DNA of 64,000 bases from Malaya genurostris (lineage: Eukaryota; Arthropoda; Insecta; Diptera; Culicidae), in the NCBI RefSeq assembly GCF_030247185.1, contig NC_080571.1, forward strand, positions 80,534,525-80,598,524, read 5' to 3'. Positions 1 to 11,662 of this stretch are shown here, piece after piece. The notes beneath the pieces were generated by a model. It had not been told where the DNA came from, searched no databases, and saw only the letters and a program-made list of their open reading frames with translations. The position numbers and the translations under genes were made by a program. The number at the start of each line of letters is the position of its first letter. Within the stretch, counting starts at the first letter, position 1.

Positions 1-353
1 AGAAAGCGTTGTATTTGAACGCGCTCAATTTTCTCAGAGATGGCTGATCCGATTTTAACAAACTTGGGCTCGTTTGAAAGCTACTGTCGGGCCGTTGATC
101 AAGTTCGAAGATCAAATGGTTGTGACTTTTGGTTCCAGATATATGATGGTATAAGTGACGTAACCGACAAAACACGTTGATTTTTACCGCTCTTGTATAT
201 ATAAGGGTGCCAAAATTTTGGGATCAACTCTATTTTCGTAAAGTTCTAGTGCTCAAAAGTTTAAGCACTCCGAAAAAAGCCTTCATGCAAAATTTGACCT
301 AAATTGGACATGCTTAAGGGGTGCTGCCCGGTGGTAAAGGTTTGACAATTATC

Positions 354-681
354 GATCTTGAAAAAGCACCATAGGGGGGAGTACATGAAATTTCCAAAAT
401 CGAAAATTTTTTTTGATGCCAAAACTCTTAAAACTGCATAAAACATCGAAATTTAGTGTCATCTCAAAAAAATTTTTTTTTGAAAAAATCAACTTTCTGG
501 GACTTAGAAAAATTTTCATATTTTTTCTAAGTCCTAAAAAGTCGATTTTTTCAAAAAAAATTTTTTTCGAGATGACACTAAATCTCGACGTTTCATGCAA
601 TTCTAAGCCTTTTGGCATCAAAAATTTTTTTTCGATTTCGAAAATTTCATGTACTCCCCCCTATGGTGATTTTTCAAGATA
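354..681. repeat. Long imperfect inverted repeat (foldback) within each array unit
   Basis: The sequence from 354 reads back as its own complement to 681, centred near 517, with a loop around the short AT-rich stretch at 511-524. Landmarks are CACCATAGGGGGGAGTACATG on the left (366-386) and its complement on the right (about 649-669). Equivalent foldbacks lie at about 1588-1915, 2826-3153, 4056-4383, 5292-5619 and 6524-6851. A transcript through one copy could form a hairpin of about 160 bp per arm with mismatches. Related cores occur at 17240-17535, 32428-32740 and 43497-43735. Confidence 0.9.
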
Positions 682-831
682 TATTAAAATTTCACTAAGT
701 GGACTAAGAAGGCTTTTTGCCTTTCTCTATAGAAAGGTATTAGAATTGCTGGAAAAACCGACTTTCGAACGGAGCCTCGGAGACCCATAGTGTTATATAC
801 CATTCGACTCAGCTCGACGAGATCGGAAAAT

Positions 832-896
832 GTCTGTGTGTGTGTGTGTGTGTGTATGTGTGTGTGTGTGTGTGTATGTGTGTGTGTATGTGTGTG
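832..896 (+). repeat. (TG)n/(TATG) microsatellite of the array unit
   Basis: Runs of TG broken by TATG. The tract length differs between units (repeats near 2066, 3304, 4534 and 5770) and explains nearly all of the variation in unit length. Confidence 0.95.
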
Positions 897-1405
897 CACT
901 TTTCGAAGATATTTGAACGCGCTCAATTTTCTCAGAGATGGCTCAACCGATTTTAACAAACTTGGGCTCGTTTGAAAGCTACTATCGGGGCATTGATCAA
1001 GTTCGAAGATAAAATGGCTGTGACTTTTGGTTCCGGAGATATGATTGTATAAGTGACGTAACCCACAAAAAGCGTTGTATTTGAACGCGCTCAATTTTCT
1101 CAGAGATGGCTGAACCGATTTGAACAAACTTGGACTCGTTTGAAAGCTACTGGCGGGCCATTGATCAAGTTCGAAGATCAAATGGCTGTGACTTTTGGTT
1201 CCGGAGATATGATTGTATAAGTGACGTAACCGACAGAAAGCGTTGTATTTGAACGCGCTCAATTTTCTCAGAGATGGCTGATCCGATTTTAACAAACTTG
1301 GGCTCGTTTGAAAGCTACTGTCGGGCCGTTGATCAAGTTCGAAGATCAAATGGTTGTGACTTTTGGTTCCAGATATATGATGGTATAAGTGACGTAACCG
1401 ACAAA
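897..1405 (+). repeat. Three ~170 bp sub-repeats inside the unit
   Basis: Three consecutive copies begin near 915, 1084 and 1254, sharing CGCTCAATTTTCTCAGAGAT, a GTTTGAAAGCTACT block, a TCAAGTTCGAAGAT block and ATAAGTGACGTAACC. The same 170-mers recur at 16840-17030, 17830-18000, 42680-43310 and, very diverged, at 36060-36300. They are non-coding by appearance. Confidence 0.9.
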
Positions 1406-2064
1406 ACACGTTGATTTTTACCGCTCTTGTATATATAAGGGTGCCAAAATTTTGGGATCAACTCTATTTTCGTAAAGTTCTAGTGCTCAAAAGTTTAAGC
1501 ACTCCGAAAAAAGCCTTCATGCAAAATTTGACCTAAATTGGACATGCTTAAGGGGTGCTGCCCGGTGGTAAAGGTTTGACAATTATCGATCTTGAAAAAG
1601 CACCATAGGGGGGAGTACATGAAATTTCCAAAATCGAAAATTTTTTTTGATGCCAAAACTCTTAAAACTGCATAAAACATCGAAATTTAGTGTCATCTCA
1701 AAAAAATTTTTTTTTGAAAAAATCAACTTTCTGGGACTTAGAAAAATTTTCATATTTTTTCTAAGTCCTAAAAAGTCGATTTTTTCAAAAAAAATTTTTT
1801 TCGAGATGACACTAAATCTCGACGTTTCATGCAATTCTAAGCCTTTTGGCATCAAAAATTTTTTTTCGATTTCGAAAATTTCATGTACTCCCCCCTATGG
1901 TGATTTTTCAAGATATATTAAAATTTCACTAAGTGGACTAAGAAGGCTTTTTGCCTTTCTCTATAGAAAGGTATTAGAATTGCTGGAAAAACCGACTTTC
2001 GAACGGAGCCTCGGAGACCCATAGTGTTATATACCATTCGACTCAGCTCGACGAGATCGGAAAA

Positions 2065-2102
<38 letters not shown>

Positions 2103-4536
2103 TGTGTGTGTGTATGTGTGTGTGTATGTGTGTGCACTTTTCGAAGATATTTGAACGCGCTCAATTTTCTCAGAGATGGCTCAACCGATTTTAACAAACT
2201 TGGGCTCGTTTGAAAGCTACTATCGGGGCATTGATCAAGTTCGAAGATAAAATGGCTGTGACTTTTGGTTCCGGAGATATGATTGTATAAGTGACGTAAC
2301 CCACAAAAAGCGTTGTATTTGAACGCGCTCAATTTTCTCAGAGATGGCTGAACCGATTTGAACAAACTTGGACTCGTTTGAAAGCTACTGGCGGGCCATT
2401 GATCAAGTTCGAAGATCAAATGGCTGTGACTTTTGGTTCCGGAGATATGATTGTATAAGTGACGTAACCGACAGAAAGCGTTGTATTTGAACGCGCTCAA
2501 TTTTCTCAGAGATGGCTGATCCGATTTTAACAAACTTGGGCTCGTTTGAAAGCTACTGTCGGGCCGTTGATCAAGTTCGAAGATCAAATGGTTGTGACTT
2601 TTGGTTCCAGATATATGATGGTATAAGTGACGTAACCGACAAAACACGTTGATTTTTACCGCTCTTGTATATATAAGGGTGCCAAAATTTTGGGATCAAC
2701 TCTATTTTCGTAAAGTTCTAGTGCTCAAAAGTTTAAGCACTCCGAAAAAAGCCTTCATGCAAAATTTGACCTAAATTGGACATGCTTAAGGGGTGCTGCC
2801 CGGTGGTAAAGGTTTGACAATTATCGATCTTGAAAAAGCACCATAGGGGGGAGTACATGAAATTTCCAAAATCGAAAATTTTTTTTGATGCCAAAACTCT
2901 TAAAACTGCATAAAACATCGAAATTTAGTGTCATCTCAGAAAAATTTTTTTTTGAAAAAATCAACTTTCTGGGACTTAGAAAAATTTTCATATTTTTTCT
3001 AAGTCCTAAAAAGTCGATTTTTTCAAAAAAAATTTTTTTCGAGATGACACTAAATCTCGACGTTTCATGCAATTCTAAGCCTTTTGGCATCAAAAATTTT
3101 TTTTCGATTTCGAAAATTTCATGTACTCCCCCCTATGGTGATTTTTCAAGATATATTAAAATTTCACTAAGTGGACTAAGAAGGCTTTTTGCCTTTCTCT
3201 ATAGAAAGGTATTAGAATTGCTGGAAAAACCGACTTTCGAACGGAGCCTCGGAGACCCATAGTGTTATATACCATTCGACTCAGCTCGACGAGATCGGAA
3301 AATGTCTGTGTGTGTGTGTGTGTGTGTGTATGTGTGTGTGTGTATGTGTGTGTGTATGTGTGTGCACTTTTCGAAGATATTTGAACGCGCTCAATTTTCT
3401 CAGAGATGGCTCAACCGATTTTAACAAACTTGGGCTCGTTTGAAAGCTACTATCGGGGCATTGATCAAGTTCGAAGATAAAATGGCTGCGACTTTTGGTT
3501 CCGGAGATATGATTGTATAAGTGACGTAACCCACAAAAAGCGTTGTATTTGAACGCGCTCAATTTTCTCAGAGATGGCTGAACCGATTTGAACAAACTTG
3601 GACTCGTTTGAAAGCTACTGGCGGGCCATTGATCAAGTTCGAAGATCAAATGGCTGTGACTTTTGGTTCCGGAGATATGATTGTATAAGTGACGTAACCG
3701 ACAGAAAGCGTTGTATTTGAACGCGCTCAATTTTCTCAGAGATGGCTGATCCGATTTTAACAAACTTGGGCTCGTTTGAAAGCTACTGTCGGGCCGTTGA
3801 TCAAGTTCGAAGATCAAATGGTTGTGACTTTTGGTTCCAGATATATGATGGTATAAGTGACGTAACCGACAAAACACGTTGATTTTTACCGCTCTTGTAT
3901 ATATAAGGGTGCCAAAATTTTGGGATCAACTCTATTTTCGTAAAGTTCTAGTGCTCAAAAGTTTAAGCACTCCGAAAAAAGCCTTCATGCAAAATTTGAC
4001 CTAAATTGGACATGCTTAAGGGGTGCTGCCCGGTGGTAAAGGTTTGACAATTATCGATCTTGAAAAAGCACCATAGGGGGGAGTACATGAAATTTCCAAA
4101 ATCGAAAATTTTTTTTGATGCCAAAACTCTTAAAACTGCATAAAACATCGAAATTTAGTGTCATCTCAAAAAAATTTTTTTTTGAAAAAATCAACTTTCT
4201 GGGACTTAGAAAAATTTTCATATTTTTTCTAAGTCCTAAAAAGTCGATTTTTTCAAAAAAAATTTTTTTCGAGATGACACTAAATCTCGACGTTTCATGC
4301 AATTCTAAGCCTTTTGGCATCAAAAATTTTTTTTCGATTTCGAAAATTTCATGTACTCCCCCCTATGGTGATTTTTCAAGATATATTAAAATTTCACTAA
4401 GTGGACTAAGAAGGCTTTTTGCCTTTCTCTATAGAAAGGTATTAGAATTGCTGGAAAAACCGACTTTCGAACGGAGCCTCGGAGACCCATAGTGTTATAT
4501 ACCATTCGACTCAGCTCGACGAGATCGGAAAATGTC

Positions 4537-4568
<32 letters not shown>

Positions 4569-6888
4569 TGTGTGTGTGTATGTGTGTGTGTATGTGTGTG
4601 CACTTTTCGAAGATATTTGAACGCGCTCAATTTTCTCAGAGATGGCTCAACCGATTTTAACAAACTTGGGCTCGTTTGAAAGCTACTATCGGGGCATTGA
4701 TCAAGTTCGAAGATAAAATGGCTGTGACTTTTGGTTCCGGAGATATGATTGTATAAGTGACGTAACCCACAAAAAGCGTTGTATTTGAACGCGCTCAATT
4801 TTCTCAGAGATGGCTGAACCGATTTGAACAAACTTGGACTCGTTTGAAAGCTACTGGCGGGCCATTGATCAAGTTCGAAGATCAAATGGCTGTGACTTTT
4901 GGTTCCGGAGATATGATTGTATAAGTGACGTAACCGACAGAAAGCGTTGTATTTGAACGCGCTCAATTTTCTCAGAGATGGCTGATCCGATTTTAACAAA
5001 CTTGGGCTCGTTTGAAAGCTACTGTCGGGCCGTTGATCAAGTTCGAAGATCAAATGGTTGTGACTTTTGGTTCCAGATATATGATGGTATAAGTGACGTA
5101 ACCGACAAAACACGTTGATTTTTACCGCTCTTGTATATATAAGGGTGCCAAAATTTTGGGATCAACTCTATTTTCGTAAAGTTCTAGTGCTCAAAAGTTT
5201 AAGCACTCCGAAAAAAGCCTTCATGCAAAATTTGACCTAAATTGGACATGCTTAAGGGGTGCTGCCCGGTGGTAAAGGTTTGACAATTATCGATCTTGAA
5301 AAAGCACCATAGGGGGGAGTACATGAAATTTCCAAAATCGAAAATTTTTTTTGATGCCAAAACTCTTAAAACTGCATAAAACATCGAAATTTAGTGTCAT
5401 CTCAAAAAAATTTTTTTTTGAAAAAATCAACTTTCTGGGACTTAGAAAAATTTTCATATTTTTTCTAAGTCCTAAAAAGTCGATTTTTTCAAAAAAAATT
5501 TTTTTCGAGATGACACTAAATCTCGACGTTTCATGCAATTCTAAGCCTTTTGGCATCAAAAATTTTTTTTCGATTTCGAAAATTTCATGTACTCCCCCCT
5601 ATGGTGATTTTTCAAGATATATTAAAATTTCACTAAGTGGACTAAGAAGGCTTTTTGCCTTTCTCTATAGAAAGGTATTAGAATTGCTGGAAAAACCGAC
5701 TTTCGAACGGAGCCTCGGAGACCCATAGTGTTATATACCATTCGACTCAGCTCGACGAGATCGGAAAATGTCTGTGTGTGTGTGTGTGTGTGTGTATGTG
5801 TGTGTGTGTGTATGTGTGTGTGTATGTGTGTGCACTTTTCGAAGATATTTGAACGCGCTCAATTTTCTCAGAGATGGCTCAACCGATTTTAACAAACTTG
5901 GGCTCGTTTGAAAGCTACTATCGGGGCATTGATCAAGTTCGAAGATAAAATGGCTGTGACTTTTGGTTCCGGAGATATGATTGTATAAGTGACGTAACCC
6001 ACAAAAAGCGTTGTATTTGAACGCGCTCAATTTTCTCAGAGATGGCTGAACCGATTTGAACAAACTTGGACTCGTTTGAAAGCTACTGGCGGGCCATTGA
6101 TCAAGTTCGAAGATCAAATGGCTGTGACTTTTGGTTCCGGAGATATGATTGTATAAGTGACGTAACCGACAGAAAGCGTTGTATTTGAACGCGCTCAATT
6201 TTCTCAGAGATGGCTGATCCGATTTTAACAAACTTGGGCTCGTTTGAAAGCTACTGTCGGGCCGTTGATCAAGTTCGAAGATCAAATGGTTGTGACTTTT
6301 GGTTCCAGATATATGATGGTATAAGTGACGTAACCGACAAAACACGTTGATTTTTACCGCTCTTGTATATATAAGGGTGCCAAAATTTTGGGATCAACTC
6401 TATTTTCGTAAAGTTCTAGTGCTCAAAAGTTTAAGCACTCCGAAAAAAGCCTTCATGCAAAATTTGACCTAAATTGGACATGCTTAAGGGGTGCTGCCCG
6501 GTGGTAAAGGTTTGACAATTATCGATCTTGAAAAAGCACCATAGGGGGGAGTACATGAAATTTCCAAAATCGAAAATTTTTTTTGATGCCAAAACTCTTA
6601 AAACTGCATAAAACATCGAAATTTAGTGTCATCTCAAAAAAATTTTTTTTTGAAAAAATCAACTTTCTGGGACTTAGAAAAATTTTCATATTTTTTCTAA
6701 GTCCTAAAAAGTCGATTTTTTCAAAAAAAATTTTTTTCGAGATGACACTAAATCTCGACGTTTCATGCAATTCTAAGCCTTTTGGCATCAAAAATTTTTT
6801 TTCGATTTCGAAAATTTCATGTACTCCCCCCTATGGTGATTTTTCAAGATATATTAAAATTTCACTAAGTGGACTAAGAAGGCTTTTT

Positions 6889-7136
6889 TTAGATTAGCAT
6901 CACTGTTCTCATACAAATAGGCAACGCAAATGTCAAGCACTAGTTTGGAAAAATGATGCTGACTGTGTGACATAAACACTGAAGCATGCTTCTGTGAACT
7001 ACTCGAATCAATCTGAATCAATTGGCGTCTAAAATTATTTTATAAATGTATGAAACATATTTTCATGAGACTGTTATGAAAGAAGAGAAAGGCATTATCA
7101 CACCACTAGGTGGATTAAGAAGGGTTTTTTATGTTA
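6889..7136 (+). repeat. Dispersed repeat E2, copy 1
   Basis: This ~250 bp stretch starts AGATTAGCATCACTG and ends in CACCACTAGGTGGATTAAGA followed by GGG and a T run. Near-identical copies are at 45150-45412 (same strand) and 16652-16830 (opposite strand). End-only remnants sit near 11674-11710, 18843-18890, 45105-45150, 51946-51975 and 53885-53935. There is no open frame. It looks like a short non-autonomous dispersed element, but I cannot assign it to a superfamily. Confidence 0.75.
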
Positions 7137-8187
7137 ATAATCATCTGACATTTCAACTATCCCAGTTTTTGTGAGAAAGAAGATTTATTGTTTTTGTCAA
7201 ATACTATAAGTGTCATGCAAAATTCATCAGAAAATAATCGCACTATCACACAAAGACTGATAACATTTTTATTAACATTTTGTTATGATTGTGTTTCCAT
7301 CGGTATTGCCACTTTACATCGCTACACACTTGATCTTTCTGCTGATTTGCGTTCCCCGCGCTTTGCAAGCAGTTATTGCTCACCCATCATCAATCAGCAA
7401 CTGAAAACGTGCTTTGAATGGCGCTTGTCGATTCGCTCCCCCCAGGGCCCCGCGCTGGGCACGTGATGTTACCAACCCGGGTGTAAGCAAATGAGTGGAA
7501 AAAATTCATCAGCATTGGATTCCGCGTGCCTGCACAACTCTCAAGATGATTCAATGGACGGCTAAAAATAACCGCGAGAGCGAATCTTTGCCTCTTGCTC
7601 CGGGTTGTTAATTGATAATGGCTCATTTTTCCTTAACAGATTCGATAGGATTTTTTTTAATGTGACCTCGAAATAGCACAGCAGGTATTTTAAGCAATTT
7701 CCGAACCAGCGAGACGGATCCATTGATTTAGGAGAGCTTCATTAATGGAACTGCCCATGCAGCGATGACAGGGCGAACATCGTAAAATCGAAAAAGGATT
7801 TTGATTTGTTTAAATTGAAAATGGGAACAAAATTCGAGGCACTCGCACTGTTCCAACGTTGTTTGTAATTAATTTTTTTTGTTTTAGGTACAATTTATTG
7901 AAAAGGGTTACAGACATCTTCTTTGAAGTATTGTCCTTCATTAACTACAACCTAACCTTCCCCTAATATTTTGGGTAACATTCGGGTCATCATTTGAAGC
8001 GACCCGGTCGACAAATGAATCCAGTGTTTGAATTCGTGCCTTTTATTTGTTCAGTAGTAAGAATCAACCGACTCAATAGTTAAATAAACCGTTGTTGTGA
8101 CTCCTGAAATCATGGTTATTGTTCATAATATCATTATATCGCAATTTGAGTTCGTTTAAAAAAAATAAAAAAAAACATTGTTAGGAG
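7137..8187. other. Unassigned AT-rich DNA
   Basis: No gene recognised. Open frames of 92 and 78 codons on opposite strands around 7188-7626 overlap each other and show no known domain. Confidence 0.5.
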
Positions 8188-8345
8188 GACAGGTATAGTG
8201 TGATGGGTAAGTCGATGCCTTTCACGCCACCTGCCTGGGTTCGATTCCCAACCCCGCACATAGGGTCAGAAGGTTTTTCTGGCCCGAAGAGGCGAATGAC
8301 CTTAAGATTAAAACCTCTATAATCGAAACAAAAAAAATATTGCGA
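8188..8345 (+). mobile_element. tRNA-derived SINE
   Basis: An RNA polymerase III type promoter is visible. An exact B box match GGTTCGATTCC lies at 8238-8248, and an A-box-like TAGTGTGATGG lies about 40 bp upstream. A non-tRNA body (with TTTTTCTGGCCCGAAGAGGC) follows and ends in an A-rich tail near 8330-8345. The tRNA cloverleaf is not intact, so it is a SINE rather than a tRNA gene. SINEs of this layout are common in mosquitoes; the family name is not assigned. Confidence 0.7.
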
Positions 8346-8824
8346 TACTCCACTCACTAAATAATAAGAAACATACTTCAATACTCAGTTGGCAGAAGTC
8401 GCAAAAAGTTGTTCTTCGAAAACGTCAAATAATAGTTCCTGGTCAATCTTATATTAATATTGACTTTTGATAAAAGTGTTTACACAGTATTTGATATTTG
8501 ATATTTACGCATTATTCCGACATATAGAACTAAAACCGAGTACAAATATTCTTTTGGAAATTGATGAATGGATTCAGGAGCACACTTATCGTCGAGTACG
8601 CATATTTCATCAACTCATTTGAATTTCTTTCGTCGAAATGACAACTGAATAATCATGAATTGATTAACGATTGGATCCAAGTACTGCTTAACTAAAACTA
8701 GTGATTTCCGAAACAGCATTGCAAAACACATAAATAAGCACACATGAATACCATATTTTCGACATTTAACAGTTCAGGAACTCATGCTGCACTTGATTGA
8801 CAACCATACACAGTTCGAAAAAAT
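8346..8824. other. Unassigned AT-rich DNA
   Basis: Nothing recognised in this stretch on either strand. Confidence 0.5.
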
Positions 8825-9045
8825 CTTGTGATTTTTCATCTTATAAGATACACATCAATGGAGCGTCGTGTTTCACACAACTTTACATTTAAGAACATGT
8901 AAAATCGTGTAACTTGAAAGTTACATGGCATGAAATCGAATAAAATACAAAACAATATATCGATACCAAGAGCGCGGCTTGAACCGAGAAACATTAGATC
9001 ACAAAGGGCGCCAGTTAGTCGACTGAGCCACAGAAGCACATATGT
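8825..9045 (-). mobile_element. tRNA-derived SINE, copy 1 of a second family
   Basis: On the minus strand the A-box-like TGGCTCAGTCG (about 9020-9030) is followed by a B-box-like GGTTCAAGCC (about 8976-8985) and then a body reaching 8825. The body is shared with a second minus-strand copy at 61423-61600, which supports a real repeat family. The head looks like a decayed tRNA without a full cloverleaf. Confidence 0.65.
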
Positions 9046-10234
9046 ACCTCTGCGTGCGAATAAATGATACGTTTAAATCCATACAGCGACACTTGGTAAC
9101 CGAGTGCAATTTTTACTAGAAGACTATAAAATTCTGTACGAATGGAATATTGCGTCATTTGACAAGTTCAAATTTTATGAATTACATCGTTTGCAGAATT
9201 ACGTAACATGTAAAATTCATATTTTTTTTGTAGCGAACCCACAAGGAATTTCGTTGACAGAGTAATCCGTACCACTGGATCTGACATTGTTTTTCATATG
9301 AACATCACAAGGTGTCAAAAATCAGCAAACTTTAGTTAGGACATGCACTAGTGGATTTTTAAATGAAAATGACATGCGGAACATAAGATTAAAAAAGGTC
9401 AATTGCAAAGTCTAGTCTGGAGCAACGAACTTACCGATATGAGGTTTGTAAATGATTTGAGTTTTTGGGTCAAATTTTGCACTCGATAGTCAACCTATTT
9501 ACCTTTTTAGACGCTCTTTGAACGTAATCTATGGTTCGAGTTGCGATCACTCAAATTCATAAACTGGAACAATATGTCAAAATTCGAGTATGGATTTGAC
9601 TACAATTTGCTCAGGCCATGAGTTTTTTTTCGTATTTAAGCATACAATAGAGTAAGCGTTGAGTTTTTCAAATATTTGAGTAAAAAAAAACTTCCAGCAG
9701 TTCAGTGCGTTTTCTTTATCGGAATATTCTTATCGAATTTAAGGATGCAAGAGTACGTCGTTTTTCATTGCCGTTTCTAGATCCGGGTTTTGAAACCATA
9801 AATCATCAATCATGGATGTTTTCGATAGAAATTTTGTGGTTTCAATTATGCTAAGTGAGAAGTACAACATGAGGATATCAACATCGTTCAATTTCGAATT
9901 AAAATCGGTCAAAAGGAAACGGTTTTAAATAACTATTGTGGGCTTTCCATTAAAAAGAAAGAAAAATGACTTTTCATATAAACATTTACGAAAAAAATAA
10001 TTTATTTTGTGTGCAAGGAACTCAAGTTTTGAGTTAAACTCACTCAAATATAGAAAGAAAAATTTTTTTTTCCATATTTTGAGTAAAAAATACTCAAATT
10101 TGGAAAGCTTCGTCTCTTAACTCGAAAATGTGTAGATAGGTGGTAACTCAAGTTTAGTGTACGTGCACTTTTTGTGAACTTGAGTGGTGTGTCACTCAAT
10201 TCTGAGTTCTGTTGAATGAAAGTGTACAGTTCGC
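9046..10234. other. Unassigned AT-rich DNA
   Basis: No gene or known element recognised. Motifs around CTCAAATTTG recur loosely between 9440 and 10200, without a clear period. Confidence 0.5.
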
Positions 10235-11662
10235 TTTCACTTCTCATCCAAGTCAGTCGATGAAACAAAACCGCTTACGTTCGGAACAAAAGAAATCAAC
10301 TATAGTATTGTGTAGTGAACAATAGAACGATATCGAAATGAGTGAACCAAACGAACAAAAGCTACTGTCGGTACGAAAGAATACAATTATTGTTGAGTTC
10401 AGGCAGTGCAAAATTCGACCTTCGATACAAGAACTTGAAGGTTTGCTTAAGGAGCAAATGCATCTTGACATTAAACGTGTGCATTTACTTCAATGCAATA
10501 AGACAAATAATGTTGTTTACATCCAGTTCTATAAAGAGTTGGATGCAATTCAATTCGCAAAAGACAATAAATGTGCACTATGTTGAGCAAGAAAACATTA
10601 AGTACAACATTCCAGTATATATGGAAGATAGTGCTTTAGAAGTGCGTGTGCATGATCTTCCCTTAAGCGTCATCGATCCTTATATTCGCAAAACTATGTC
10701 CCAATACGGAGAGATTCTCTCTATCGAAGAAGAAAAGTGGAAGAAGTATTCTAAATGGCGTACGTTTCTTACGCATGCGCTTGAAGAGGCCTATACCTTC
10801 TTATGTGACATTCAGTCAGGATACAAGAATACCGTGCAAATCACTTGTTACCTATGACAATCAGATGGCCACATGTCAATATTGCCAAAAAGCTGTTCAC
10901 TACGGTAAGCCATGTGATGAACTGGACAAGGAGACAAGTACAGCAAAGGACAACGGTGCTTCCTTCATACCAACCCCAAGCAACCCCAGTACACCTGTGA
11001 CAGCCACCAACAACAGTGAAGCACCCCCTTCAACGAAACCAGCCAACGTATCCCCTATAGAACAAAGTACACCAGCTGCAGTTAACAACTTACCCTCCAA
11101 CCAACCAGCAACTGGAACCAATGTACAACAAGGCGCATCTACAGCAACTAGCAACGAACTCAAGACGGAAATCAACAACAATACCGACGCGGCAATGGAT
11201 GACGGGACGAACCGCGAACAAAGTGCCCCTCAATCCTTGCAGGAGGGAAATGGAAACTCCTCTTCCCCTAGAAAAGGGGTGATAACGAGATAAAATACAA
11301 ACAAAAATTTAAAAATCAGCTCAATCGACCACGTAAAGCTTGTACGCACATAGGCCTGAATAAAAATGTCTTAAAACAAAAAATGAAGGTGTAAGTTTCA
11401 TTTTCGACTCGATAGTCATTTTCTAGCAAGTAGTCAACAGCGACTAGATTTACAACTCATTTCCAAATTCGACAGATAAAAAGTTATTGTTTACGTTTCG
11501 TCTTCAACTCATCAGTGCAGAGCAGTTTAAATTGAACTTCTCAATACTAACCTCGGCAGCTCAATTCGAACCGCTAAGCAGACGTAAAGTTTTTGCTATT
11601 TGCAGAACGTTTAGAGCTTAGAGCTTAAGAAGTGTGCCTTTAAATATGTTTTTAACGAATAA
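10235..11662 (+). mobile_element. Non-LTR retrotransposon, ORF1-only degenerate copy
   Basis: The 5' part (from about 10235) matches the second copy at 63612-64000. It contains a broken ORF1 and then jumps to a terminal region whose last ~60 bp (about 11617-11662, with CTTAGAGCTTAAG, GTGTGCCTT and AATAAA) also ends the LOA-type insertion at 49888 on the other strand. ORF2 is absent. This resembles a half-LINE, or an internal deletion of a LOA/I-group LINE. The block 11494-11600 shares pieces with the insertion at 16155-16341. Confidence 0.6.
10338..11293 (+). pseudogene. ORF1 (nucleic-acid-binding protein) pseudogene
   Basis: The reading starts MSEPNEQK at 10338 and must change frame near 10565 and again near 10752 to remain homologous to itself and to copy 2. 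The first segment looks like an RRM-type fold. The second contains LEVRVHDLPLSV and MSQYGEILSIEEEKW, a pattern I associate with ORF1 proteins of mosquito LINEs. The third carries one CCHC zinc knuckle (CQYCQKAVHYGKPC, Cx2Cx4Hx4C) and a long Ser/Thr/Asn/Pro-rich tail. The predicted role is RNA binding in a retrotransposon RNP. Two frameshifts make it inactive. Copy 2 lacks the ~2 bp loss at the first frameshift but has its own stop codons. Confidence 0.75.

Larger units (their letters stand above)
1..6888 (+). repeat. Tandem array of ~1.23 kb units (5.6 copies)
   Basis: Unit starts fall at 1, 1235, 2473, 3703, 4939 and 6171, giving periods of 1234, 1238, 1230, 1236 and 1232 bp. The sixth copy stops at about 6888. 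Copies are almost identical: the length changes come mainly from the internal TG/TATG tract, with rare substitutions such as near 2938 and 3488. Each unit holds, in order, a sub-repeat, a short TATA-like stretch, a long foldback, a TG tract, and three ~170 bp sub-repeats. The open frames inside are short, lie on both strands and translate the CA tract as His-Thr runs, so I regard them as non-coding. The array begins at the window edge and may extend further left. Confidence 0.95.

Noticed and set aside
413..790. 125-codon plus-strand frame in each unit
   Set aside because: It reads straight through the foldback; the opposite strand gives a near mirror-image frame, as expected from an inverted repeat rather than a gene.
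684..1409. Long minus-strand open frames of the array units (about 200-241 codons) with His-Thr repeats
   Set aside because: They translate 170-mer sub-repeats and the CA tract, repeat in every unit, have no domain, and break in the diverged copies elsewhere.
1..6888. CRISPR-like array
   Set aside because: The repeats are 1.23 kb and 170 bp with no short-repeat/unique-spacer pattern, and the context is eukaryotic.
8188..8270. Functional tRNA gene
   Set aside because: The B box is good, but acceptor and anticodon stems do not form and a SINE body and A-rich tail follow.
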